Positions 1 to 5,394 of a DNA stretch of 6,395 nt are shown here, piece by piece (positions within the stretch are counted from its first letter, which is position 1; each line of letters begins with the position of its first letter). The notes below the pieces were generated by a model. The model was given only the letters and a program-made list of their open reading frames with translations, did no database searches and was not told the origin of the DNA. The DNA is from Casp-actino8 sp039800005 (GTDB lineage Bacteria; Actinomycetota; Acidimicrobiia; Acidimicrobiales; Ilumatobacteraceae). The DNA is taken from positions 1 through 6,395 of the forward strand of contig JBDLRN010000076.1 in the NCBI GenBank assembly GCA_039800005.1. The letters are read 5' to 3'. Made by a program: the position numbers and the translations under genes.

Positions 1-569
1 AGACCACCGTCACCGAGCGCCTGGTCGACCTCGTGGGCCCCGATCACCTCTCGCTCATCAAACAGGACGCCTACTACGTCGACCGGACGCACCAGCCCTT
101 CGAGGAGCGCACCCGAGCCAACTACGACCATCCCGACGCCTTCGACTGGGATCTCACCTTCGAACAGTTGAGCGCGCTCCTCCAGGGTCGAGCGGTCGAC
201 GTGCCGGTGTACGACTACCCGAACCACACTCGATCGGCCGAAGTGATTCGGGTCGAACCCACGCGCATCGTGGTGTTCGAGGGGATTCTCGCCCTTTACG
301 ACGAGGCGCTGCGCGAGTTGTTCGATCTGCGCATCTTCGTCGACACCGACGCCGACGTCCGCTTGATCCGTCGCCTCGAACGCGACGTGCGGGATCGAGG
401 CCGCACACCCGAGAGCATCATGCGTCAGTACATGACGACGGTGCGACCGAGCCATCTGCAGTTCATCGAGCCCACCAAGCGCCACGCCGACGTGATCATC
501 CCCGAAGGTGGCCACAACGATCGCGCTCTCGACGTCTTGGTCGCGCGCATCAACTCACTCGTCGTCTGA
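1..569 (+). CDS. udk: Uridine kinase, 5'-truncated at the window edge
   Basis: Phosphorylates uridine (and usually cytidine) to UMP/CMP with a nucleoside triphosphate, in the cytoplasmic pyrimidine salvage pathway. The reading frame is open from base 3 to the TGA at 567-569 and gives 188 visible residues. It begins with TTV, which fits the end of a P-loop GxxGSGKTTV whose Lys codon would be split by the window edge (bases 1-2 are AG). Visible family landmarks are QDAYY (residues 21-25), NYDHPDAFDW (40-49), YDYPNHTR (70-77), the hydrophobic strand with FEGI (92-95), the LID-type RDVRDRGR (127-134) and RPSHLQFIEPTKRHADVIIP (148-167). Only about 15-20 N-terminal residues should be missing. A GTG at 33 is internal to the conserved region and is not the start. 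The gene runs towards the convergent tRNA-Thr with 19 bp between them. Phosphoribulokinase belongs to the same superfamily, but the motif set and size favour Udk. Confidence 0.93.
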   Translation, partial: TTVTERLVDLVGPDHLSLIKQDAYYVDRTHQPFEERTRANYDHPDAFDWDLTFEQLSALLQGRAVDVPVYDYPNHTRSAEVIRVEPTRIVVFEGILALYDEALRELFDLRIFVDTDADVRLIRRLERDVRDRGRTPESIMRQYMTTVRPSHLQFIEPTKRHADVIIPEGGHNDRALDVLVARINSLVV

Positions 570-588
570 CGTTCACGACTCGCCGAAC

Positions 589-663
589 TGGAGCCGGGTG
601 TGGGGATTGAACCCACGACCTACCGCTTACAAGGCGGTTGCTCTACCACTGAGCTAACCCGGC
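589..663 (-). tRNA. tRNA-Thr (anticodon UGU), CCA encoded
   Basis: Read on the minus strand this folds as a full cloverleaf. The acceptor stem is GCCGGGT/ACCCGGC, the D arm is GCTC-AGTGGTA-GAGC, the anticodon arm is ACCGC-CTTGTAA-GCGGT, the variable loop is AGGTC, and the T arm is GTGGG-TTCAATC-CCCAC. All four stems are fully Watson-Crick. The loop places TGT (plus 631-629) as anticodon, which decodes ACA and other ACN threonine codons. The body is 72 nt (663 to 592) with U as discriminator base, followed by CCA encoded in the DNA (591-589). The gene points towards udk. No clear terminator hairpin follows in the 19 bp before the udk stop codon, so termination probably occurs within or antisense to udk. 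Confidence 0.96.
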
Positions 664-676
664 CGGAACCGGCGTC

Positions 677-703
677 AGACTAACGGCCCACTTCGAACGG
701 CAA
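677..703 (-). promoter_or_regulatory. Candidate promoter of tRNA-Thr
   Basis: On the minus strand TAGTCT (682 to 677) matches the actinobacterial -10 pattern TANNNT and lies 13 nt before the tRNA 5' end, leaving room for a short leader. TTGCCG (703 to 698) is a possible -35 with a shortish 15-bp spacer. This is inference from spacing and consensus only. Confidence 0.45.
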
Positions 704-731
704 TCGGAGGAAATCGCCGTCGATTCGAATG

Positions 732-750
732 TGATGCGTATACGCTATCA
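732..750 (+). promoter_or_regulatory. Palindromic operator over a leaderless promoter
   Basis: A perfect 10-bp palindrome GCGTATACGC occupies 736-745. TGAT (732-735) and ATCA (747-750) flank it and are complementary apart from a one-base offset. It contains a candidate -10 box TACGCT (741-746, TANNNT) that ends 6 nt before the ATG at 753. No Shine-Dalgarno sequence precedes that ATG, so transcription may begin at or next to the start codon. A dimeric HTH protein bound here would block the promoter. That fits autorepression by the XRE protein encoded immediately downstream, which is the usual arrangement for antitoxin-type regulators. An 8-bp palindrome ATTCGAAT (723-730) lies just upstream, and TTCGAA recurs at 692-697; either could be an additional half of the control region. 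Confidence 0.5.
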
Positions 751-752
751 AT

Positions 753-1307
753 ATGTCCGCACCAGCATCGCTCGTTCGCAAAGCGCGGGAACAACGCGGA
801 TTGAGTCAACGAGCACTTGCCGAGCGTGCGGGAGTCGAGCAGTCGACGATTGCCCGCATCGAACTCGGCGAAGCCGACCCTGCGTACTCCACGGTCATTC
901 GGCTGCTCGACGCAGCCGGCTTCAAGGTTCCCGATCCCGAGCCCGCGGTTCCCACACTGGCCGAAGCGACCCCCGGTGATGGCACGCTCGATTGGACGAT
1001 GTTGCGATCGGTCACCGACCTGGCCGAGCGCGATCCTTCGACGGTCCGGCTCATGATCGGTGCCGAACCATCGCCGACGACGGACCCAATAGCTCGAACC
1101 ATCTTGGCCGCGGTCGCAGCATTTTTGGCTGAACAGGCCCGTATCCGACCACCCGCCTGGGCTCGACACACACCACCGCTCGATCGCCCATGGCACCCCG
1201 AAGGAACACCTCGAATGATTCGTCAGACGATGAACGAAACACCTCCTACTGTCGCCAGGTACAACGTGTGGCTTCGAGCGTCGGTATTGCGCAGGAGGAA
1301 AGTCTGA
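753..1307 (+). CDS. XRE-family HTH protein, probable antitoxin/autorepressor
   Basis: A 184-residue protein with an N-terminal Cro/C1-type helix-turn-helix at about residues 6-58. Its pattern is VRKAREQRGLSQRALAERAG, then VEQSTIARIELGEADP, then a short helix STVIRLLDAAGFKV, typical of XRE DNA-binding domains. The middle is Pro/Ala-rich and of unknown fold. The last 50 residues (PPAWARHTPPLDRPWHPEGTP to LRRRKV) resemble a C-terminal segment I recall from other actinobacterial XRE proteins of toxin-antitoxin-like pairs, but this is from memory. The ATG at 753 is chosen because it precedes the HTH directly and sits 6 nt after a TANNNT box, with no Shine-Dalgarno sequence (leaderless). The 3' end carries AGG AGG as two Arg codons, unusual in this GC-rich context, and these double as the ribosome binding site of the next gene. 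The likely role is neutralising the downstream nucleotidyltransferase and repressing their shared promoter. The HTH call is firm; the antitoxin role is inferred from context. Confidence 0.85.
   Translation: MSAPASLVRKAREQRGLSQRALAERAGVEQSTIARIELGEADPAYSTVIRLLDAAGFKVPDPEPAVPTLAEATPGDGTLDWTMLRSVTDLAERDPSTVRLMIGAEPSPTTDPIARTILAAVAAFLAEQARIRPPAWARHTPPLDRPWHPEGTPRMIRQTMNETPPTVARYNVWLRASVLRRRKV
1293..1298 (+). promoter_or_regulatory. Strong Shine-Dalgarno inside the HTH gene end
   Basis: AGGAGG, a full-strength anti-16S match, lies in the last codons of the HTH gene. It ends 5 nt before the CTG at 1304-1306 and 6 nt before the TGA stop at 1305-1307. No other codon at normal spacing can serve as a start, so it points to CTG 1304 as the initiation codon of the downstream gene, translationally coupled to the HTH gene. 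Confidence 0.6.
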
Positions 1308-1834
1308 GCGGGACAGGTCGCCCGCTCGACTGGAGCAAAATCCAGGCCTACCTCAGCGAGGTCGGTGAAGAGTTGGCGATTCGAGGACTCTCACGCAGTG
1401 TCGCCATCGTCGGTGGTGCCTACGTCGCTTCCCGAGGTGTGAGGTCTTCGACAACTGATGTCGACACCATCGACGAACTCGACTCCGACTTCAAAGAGGT
1501 GATCGCCGCCATCGCAGAACGGCACGGGCTCGAATCCGACTGGCTCAACGATCGCGCTAGGCCTTGGCGGCCAGTCACTTTCGAAAAGGACTTGTGCCAG
1601 GCAATCCTCCGAGTCGGTGGCCTCGTCGTCCTGGCTCCTCACCCAGACACCATCGTTCTCATGAAAATTGCTGCCGGAGGCCGAACTCCGAATGACGCCC
1701 GCGATCTGAAGGCCCTGTGGTCGGCAAGCAACTTCACCGAATCCGCTCACGCTGTGGAGGCGTACTACGCCGCTTATCCGCACGAAGAAATCGATCCTCA
1801 CCTCGCGGCTTGGATTCGATCGGTCATCACCTGA
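1304..1834 (+). CDS. Nucleotidyltransferase-fold protein (DUF6036/AbiEii-like), probable toxin
   Basis: Taken from CTG 1304 the protein has 176 residues. It shows the minimal nucleotidyltransferase pattern: a hydrophobic strand ending in GG (VAIVGGAY, residues 33-40) followed by TDVD (51-54), whose two Asp are the expected metal ligands. Next comes WLNDRARPW (80-88), a typical landmark of DUF6036-like proteins, then LVVLAPHPDTIVLMKIAAGGRTPNDARDL with Lys121 and Asp131/Asp134, as in AbiEii-type enzymes (LxxKLxAxRxKDxxDL). Start choice is uncertain. ATG 1190 would overlap the HTH gene by 118 bp with no ribosome binding site. GTG 1268 has only AGGT 7 nt upstream. CTG 1304 has AGGAGG at 5-nt spacing and overlaps the upstream stop as CTGA. 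Pairing with an upstream HTH gene suggests a toxin-antitoxin or phage-defence module acting by nucleotide transfer to RNA or protein. The family is likely, the toxin role is inferred, and the substrate is unknown. Confidence 0.78.
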   Translation: MSGTGRPLDWSKIQAYLSEVGEELAIRGLSRSVAIVGGAYVASRGVRSSTTDVDTIDELDSDFKEVIAAIAERHGLESDWLNDRARPWRPVTFEKDLCQAILRVGGLVVLAPHPDTIVLMKIAAGGRTPNDARDLKALWSASNFTESAHAVEAYYAAYPHEEIDPHLAAWIRSVIT

Positions 1835-1895
1835 GCGTGAACATCAACCACAGGAGTTGACCATTCTCGTCGAGGTCGAATCGGCCTGATCGAGG
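1835..1895. other. Short convergent intergenic region without clear terminator
   Basis: These 61 bp separate the ends of the convergent nucleotidyltransferase and rlmB genes. TCGAGGTC occurs twice (1869-1876 and at about 1890), but no stable hairpin followed by a U tract is visible on either strand. It marks the right boundary of the inserted two-gene module. Confidence 0.4.
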
Positions 1896-2813
1896 TCAGC
1901 GGCGGTAGCGAGCGACTTCGTAGGTGGCGAGCGCAGCCGCTGTCGACACGTTGAGCGAACTGAGTCGCCCGCGCATCGGGATGCTCACGATCAGATCGCA
2001 CCGTTCACGAACGAGTCGAGAGAGACCCGGACCCTCGGCACCGAGGACGAGGCAGATGCCTTCCTTGGCGAGATCGCCGAGATCGAACAACGACTTGTCG
2101 GCCGAGTCGTCGAGGCCCACCACCCAGATGCCGGCATCGCGCATCTTGGCGAGCGCGGTGGGCAATCCCGCCACGAGCGACATCGGCACGTGCTCGCACG
2201 CCCCCACCGACGCCTTGGCGACCGTGGGAGTGATGTGCACCGAGCGATGTTTGGGCAGCACCACTCCGTCGACGCCCGAACCGTCGCACACGCGCAGGAT
2301 GGCGCCGAGGTTGCCCGGGTCGGTCACGCCGTCGACGGCCACCAAGAACGGCGCGCGACCCGGACGACGTTTGATCATCGTGTCGAACGGAACCGGCTCG
2401 ATGGAGTCGGCACGCGCCAACACACCTTGCGGTGCTTCGCTGCGCGCCGCAAAGTCGAGCTTCTTGCGACTCACCTCGAGAACTGGCACGCGATTCGCGC
2501 GCGCCAACTGCACGATGTCGTCGACCACGTCGCTCTTGTCGCGTTCGGTGGCGATCCACACCTCGTGCACACGTCGGCGTCCGGCGATCAACAGTTCACG
2601 AACGGCTTGGCGTCCTTCCACCTGACCGCCACCGAGGTCGTCACGATCGACGACTCGCTTCGGTGCGTCGGAGACACGCGCCGAACGAGCGCCGTCGCGT
2701 CGCGCTGCAGCGCCACCCCGACCAGCCGAGGTTCCACCACGACGCGCCGGTGCACCACCACGCTTCTGCGGACCGCGTGCCGACGAACCTCGTGCGGGAC
2801 GTCGCTGAGCCAT
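1896..2813 (-). CDS. rlmB: TrmH-family 23S rRNA 2'-O-methyltransferase (RlmB-like)
   Basis: A SPOUT-class S-adenosylmethionine-dependent methyltransferase, predicted to methylate the 2'-OH of the guanosine equivalent to E. coli G2251 in the 23S rRNA peptidyl-transferase region. The 305-residue protein has a basic, Gly/Arg/Ala-rich, probably disordered tail (about 2-55). A substrate-binding domain beginning at GGGQVEGRQAVRELL follows (61-75). The knotted catalytic domain has DPGNLGAILR (Asn168, Arg174), LGAEGPGLS (257-265, Glu260) and IPMRGRLSSLNVSTA (278-292, Ser286, Asn288), which match the catalytic and SAM-binding residues of RlmB. The ATG at 2813 overlaps the ispF stop by one base (TGATG) and has AGGTG 5 nt upstream (2823-2819). 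The frame also continues 13 codons further upstream, but that start lies within ispF and is unnecessary. The gene is translationally coupled to ispF. The TrmH-family call is firm; other TrmH-family rRNA methylases cannot be fully excluded. Confidence 0.93.
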   Translation of the reverse strand: MAQRRPARGSSARGPQKRGGAPARRGGTSAGRGGAAARRDGARSARVSDAPKRVVDRDDLGGGQVEGRQAVRELLIAGRRRVHEVWIATERDKSDVVDDIVQLARANRVPVLEVSRKKLDFAARSEAPQGVLARADSIEPVPFDTMIKRRPGRAPFLVAVDGVTDPGNLGAILRVCDGSGVDGVVLPKHRSVHITPTVAKASVGACEHVPMSLVAGLPTALAKMRDAGIWVVGLDDSADKSLFDLGDLAKEGICLVLGAEGPGLSRLVRERCDLIVSIPMRGRLSSLNVSTAAALATYEVARYRR

Positions 2814-3310
2814 CAGTTCACCTGCCGTGACAACACGGCGACCGCCCAACAAGCGATCCCTTCTCGACGTCCGAGCGCACCGAGACCTTCGGCGCGTCGT
2901 CCTTTCACCGACACCGGTGCCCCCACCACGGCCGAGAGCGCGCTCTGCATCTCGTCACGGCGCGGAGCCAATTTCGGCACCTCGCACACCACGCTGCAGT
3001 CGACGTTTCCGATGATCCAACGATCGGCTCGCACCAAACGCACCACTTCAGCCAACAACTGAAGCGAATTCACGCCCTTCCACTGCGGATCGGTGTCGGG
3101 AAAGTGCTGGCCGATGTCGCCGAGGCCCGCCGCACCAAGTAGCGCATCGGCTGCCGCATGGGCGATCGCGTCGGCGTCGCTGTGACCTTCCAGACCGCGC
3201 TCGCCGTCGAACACCACACCGCCGAGCACGAGAACCCGTGATGGATCGTCACTGAAACGATGAACGTCGAAACCCTGTCCGACCCGGAATTCCAGTGCGC
3301 TCACGGTCAC
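2813..3310 (-). CDS. ispF: 2-C-methyl-D-erythritol 2,4-cyclodiphosphate synthase
   Basis: Converts 4-diphosphocytidyl-2-C-methylerythritol 2-phosphate to the 2,4-cyclodiphosphate with release of CMP, in the cytosolic MEP isoprenoid pathway; the family is trimeric and metal dependent. At 165 residues it is of normal size. Metal ligands are seen as GFDVHRF (Asp15, His17) and His51 in IAHAAADALLG. HSDAD (43-47) and LGDIGQHFPDTDPQWKG (63-79) are canonical. The C-terminal nucleotide-binding segment is odd: VSVKGRRAEGLGALGRREGIA (133-153) replaces the usual KATTTEKLGFTGRGEGIA, keeping Lys136 and Glu141 but losing the Thr residues. Start: GTG 3310 overlaps the ispD stop as GTGA, yet GGGGAG (3318-3313) is only 2 nt from it and 8 nt from the in-frame GTG at 3304. 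Initiation at 3304, giving a 163-residue product, is equally plausible. Confidence 0.95.
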   Translation of the reverse strand: MTVSALEFRVGQGFDVHRFSDDPSRVLVLGGVVFDGERGLEGHSDADAIAHAAADALLGAAGLGDIGQHFPDTDPQWKGVNSLQLLAEVVRLVRADRWIIGNVDCSVVCEVPKLAPRRDEMQSALSAVVGAPVSVKGRRAEGLGALGRREGIACWAVAVLSRQVN

Positions 3311-4038
3311 TTCTCCCCGGACGCGCGTCGCGCGAGCAGATCACGAGCCCAGTCGAGGTCATCGGGATGCGTGATCTTGCGGTTGTCGACTTCACCGGGC
3401 ACGACGACGACGGTACCGCCCGCCGCCTCCACCAGGACGGCATCGTCAGTGGCGTCGAGACTCGATTCGTAAGCCTCGCGCAGAATCGACGCTCGGAACG
3501 CCTGTGGAGTCTGCACCGAGACCAAGGTGGCTCGATCGGGTGTGTTCACCACGCGCGGCATGGCCATGTGCGACGCGACGTACGACGGGTCCAGTCCCAT
3601 CGACGACGTCTCGACCACTTCGATCGACTTCACGGTGTCGGTCACCGGCAGCCCGGGAATCGCACCGTCGGCACCGGCTTTCACCGCGTCGACGACGGCG
3701 CGAAAGAGTTCGGCGCTGGCGAAGGGGCGGGCCGCATCGTGCACCAGCACGATGTCAGCATCCGAAGGAACGGCAGCCAGCCCGTTTCGCACACTCGCAG
3801 TACGCGTCGGACCACCGGCGACTCCACCCTCGGCGCCGGCGTCCTCAGCGGGAACGACGAGCACCACGCCGTCACTGATCGAACGGGCCGCATCCACGGC
3901 CAGATCGACGACTCGACGTCCGCCCAGTTCGGCATATTGCTTCAACGATCCGAAACGACGCCCGGAGCCACCTGCAACGACGATCGTCCACACGATCCGA
4001 CCCGACTTTCGAGAAATTTCCGACGCCAAGTTCGTCAT
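3307..4038 (-). CDS. ispD: 2-C-methyl-D-erythritol 4-phosphate cytidylyltransferase
   Basis: Transfers CMP from CTP to 2-C-methylerythritol 4-phosphate, the third step of the MEP pathway, directly upstream of the reaction series that IspF completes. The 243-residue protein has the nucleotidyltransferase loop VVAGGSGRRFGSLKQY (20-35) with Arg27/Arg28 and Lys33. It also has VLVHDAARPF (97-106) with the metal-binding Asp101, PVTDTVK (131-137), TPQAF (177-181) and DNRKITHPDDL (218-228), where Lys221 is the substrate-binding Lys. The usual Pro before Lys-Gln is absent (SLKQ rather than PKQ). ATG 4038 gives about 15 residues before the first strand; a later GTG at 3993 would start closer to the core, but no ribosome binding site favours it. 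A TANNNT box 8 nt upstream (4052-4047) suggests a leaderless start. It is first gene of the ispD-ispF-rlmB operon and overlaps ispF by 4 bp. Confidence 0.95.
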   Translation of the reverse strand: MTNLASEISRKSGRIVWTIVVAGGSGRRFGSLKQYAELGGRRVVDLAVDAARSISDGVVLVVPAEDAGAEGGVAGGPTRTASVRNGLAAVPSDADIVLVHDAARPFASAELFRAVVDAVKAGADGAIPGLPVTDTVKSIEVVETSSMGLDPSYVASHMAMPRVVNTPDRATLVSVQTPQAFRASILREAYESSLDATDDAVLVEAAGGTVVVVPGEVDNRKITHPDDLDWARDLLARRASGEK

Positions 4039-4046
4039 TGACCGTG

Positions 4047-4059
4047 AGGGTAGTACCGT
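4047..4059. promoter_or_regulatory. Symmetric bidirectional promoter of ispD and the CRP gene
   Basis: Two TANNNT -10 candidates lie back to back with one base between them. TACCCT on the minus strand (4052 to 4047) ends 8 nt before the ispD ATG. TACCGT on the plus strand (4054 to 4059) ends 8 nt before the CRP-gene ATG. They share the 9-bp palindrome GGTAGTACC (4049-4057). Neither start codon has a recognisable Shine-Dalgarno sequence, so both transcripts may be leaderless. The two polymerases could not occupy the site together, so the two promoters may compete. Confidence 0.5.
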
Positions 4060-4067
4060 TCGACTCG

Positions 4068-4730
4068 ATGGCCTACGAAGACATCCTCGCCCGGTCCGAC
4101 TTCTTCGCCGACGCACCCGCCGACGAACTCACCCGGATCGCCAATGCCGGTCGCAAACGTGTGCTGTCGCGCGGCGATCATCTCTTCGAGGCCGGTGAAG
4201 ACGCCGAGTCGATGTTCGTGGTGATCACCGGACGCGTCGCCATCGCCATCGCCAACGAACTCGACAAGCGCGAGAGCATGGTCGCTCTCATGGAGATCGG
4301 CGACCTCTTCGGCGAGATGGGCCTCCTGGACGGCGGTCCGCGTTCGGCCATGGCTCGCGCCATCGAACCATGCGAAGTTCTCGAGATCCCGTACGACCCC
4401 GTGGGTGAGCTCCTCGACAGCAATCCCAAGGTCTTGCGCGGTGTCGTCCGCATGCTCGCCGATCGACTGCGCGTGATGGATGGAGCGCTTGCCGACTCGG
4501 TCTTCCTCGACGTCACCGGGCGCACGGCCAAGCGACTGCTCGAACTCGCCGGCGACGCCGACGAATTCGTCCTGCCGGTCACTCAGGAAGAACTGGCCGG
4601 CATGGTCGGCGCGTCACGTGAGCGCGTCAACAAGGCGATCAGCAGCTTCATTCGCCTCGGCTGGATCGAACAACACGAGCGGCGCTACAAGATTCTCATG
4701 CGCGACCGGCTCGAACTTCGTTCACGCTGA
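4068..4730 (+). CDS. CRP/FNR-family transcriptional regulator
   Basis: A cytoplasmic DNA-binding regulator that probably responds to a cyclic nucleotide. From ATG 4068 it has 220 residues, a usual CRP size. The N-terminal cNMP-binding beta-roll spans about 10-115, with the phosphate-binding cassette FGEMGLLDGGPRS (81-93) that keeps Gly82-Glu83 and Arg92-Ser93, the cAMP-contacting residues in E. coli CRP. A dimerisation helix follows (about 117-145). The C-terminal winged HTH (about 150-205) includes TQEELAGMVGASRERVNKAI, the DNA-recognition region. There is no Cys cluster as in FNR, so iron-sulphur sensing is not indicated. An in-frame TTG at 4038 and GTG at 4044 could extend it by 8-10 residues, but TTG 4038 begins on the ispD start codon. 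ATG 4068 is preferred because a TANNNT box ends 8 nt before it. The gene is divergent from ispD and overlaps the dlh-like gene end by 9 bp. The cAMP ligand and targets are inferred. Confidence 0.93.
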   Translation: MAYEDILARSDFFADAPADELTRIANAGRKRVLSRGDHLFEAGEDAESMFVVITGRVAIAIANELDKRESMVALMEIGDLFGEMGLLDGGPRSAMARAIEPCEVLEIPYDPVGELLDSNPKVLRGVVRMLADRLRVMDGALADSVFLDVTGRTAKRLLELAGDADEFVLPVTQEELAGMVGASRERVNKAISSFIRLGWIEQHERRYKILMRDRLELRSR

Positions 4731-5387
4731 CAGCCACTCGCGCGCCCGACGAAATGCGTCGGCCGCGTCATTGACCCGGTGGGCCGGACGACTCGAGTCA
4801 TGCGCGAAACCGTGCTCGGCTTCGGCGTACTCCACCACCTGCGCACCCGTCGCACGTAGCGCGGCCACGTCGGGGTCGGGAGTCCAGGTGTCGCGATGGC
4901 CGATGATCGCCAACACCGAACTGGCATCGCCCTCGCCGAGAAGCGACAGCGGTTCGCCCTGGCCGTCACCGCGCCAGGCGTCGGGAAGACGGATCATTCC
5001 GTAGAAGCTGGCGATGCGCGAGAAGCGCTTCATGGCCGCAGCCTTGAAGCAGTACATACCGCCCATGCAGAAGCCGATCATCCCGACCGTTGCGCAACCG
5101 GTTGCGTCGGCCGCTTCGTTCAGGTCGCGGAACTTGTCGACATCGCTCAGGGTGGGGACGGCCGCGAAACGACCGTCGAGATCGGCGCCGAGTTCACGTC
5201 CGACGGCCGACACCGGGAACGGCTCGATCGCCACGGTGGTCATTCCCCATTCGGTGGCGAAACGCCGCACGTGATCGTCGAAGAGGGGCCGAAGTCCGAA
5301 GATGTCGGGAAAGACCACCAGTCCGCGCGTGGCTCCCTCGACGTGATGGATCTCGGCCGGAGTTCCGGACGGCAATGTGATGCGCAT
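4722..5387 (-). CDS. Dienelactone hydrolase family alpha/beta hydrolase
   Basis: A soluble alpha/beta hydrolase of the DLH family, whose founding member opens dienelactone in chloroaromatic degradation; the actual substrate here is unknown. The 221-residue protein shows the nucleophile elbow GFCMGG (105-110) with Cys107 in place of the usual hydrolase Ser. The acid is in IIGHRDTWTP (Asp166 most likely), and AEAEHGFAHD (188-197) carries the catalytic His192. PDIFGL (27-32) corresponds to the family's ExFG segment but has Asp rather than the Glu seen in the classical enzyme. No signal peptide is present. ATG 5387 lies 7 nt after the stop of the upstream FtsK-like gene and lacks a Shine-Dalgarno sequence. 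A CATGAT 6 nt before it could be a weak leaderless -10, or the gene may be translated from the upstream transcript. The frame is open further upstream, but that part is the shadow of the FtsK-like gene. The 3' end overlaps the CRP gene tail to tail. Confidence 0.9.
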   Translation of the reverse strand: MRITLPSGTPAEIHHVEGATRGLVVFPDIFGLRPLFDDHVRRFATEWGMTTVAIEPFPVSAVGRELGADLDGRFAAVPTLSDVDKFRDLNEAADATGCATVGMIGFCMGGMYCFKAAAMKRFSRIASFYGMIRLPDAWRGDGQGEPLSLLGEGDASSVLAIIGHRDTWTPDPDVAALRATGAQVVEYAEAEHGFAHDSSRPAHRVNDAADAFRRAREWLSA

Positions 5388-5394
5388 GAGTGCA

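Noticed and set aside
571..588. GTTC...GAAC inverted repeat as a terminator between udk and the tRNA
   Set aside because: The stem is only about 4 bp with a 10-nt loop and no U tract follows on either strand.
589..663. tRNA-Thr as the integration site of the HTH/nucleotidyltransferase module
   Set aside because: Integration normally uses the tRNA 3' part, but here the module lies on the 5' side; no repeat of the tRNA 3' end was seen near 1834-1895, and no integrase is present.
675..1196. Minus-strand open frame of 173 codons opposite the HTH gene
   Set aside because: It is Trp/Cys/Arg-rich with no domain pattern and lies fully antisense to a clear XRE protein; a high-GC shadow frame.
1190..1303. 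N-terminal extension of the nucleotidyltransferase from ATG 1190
   Set aside because: It would overlap the HTH gene by 118 bp, has no ribosome binding site, and the translated segment is low in hydrophobic residues and unlike a folded domain.
2190..3062. Plus-strand open frame of 290 codons across rlmB and ispF
   Set aside because: It spans the antisense of two well-supported genes and has Arg/Thr/His-rich composition without motifs.
4038..4067. TTG 4038 as start of the CRP-family protein
   Set aside because: It would begin on the first base pair of the ispD start codon and add 10 residues outside the family core; ATG 4068 has better promoter spacing.
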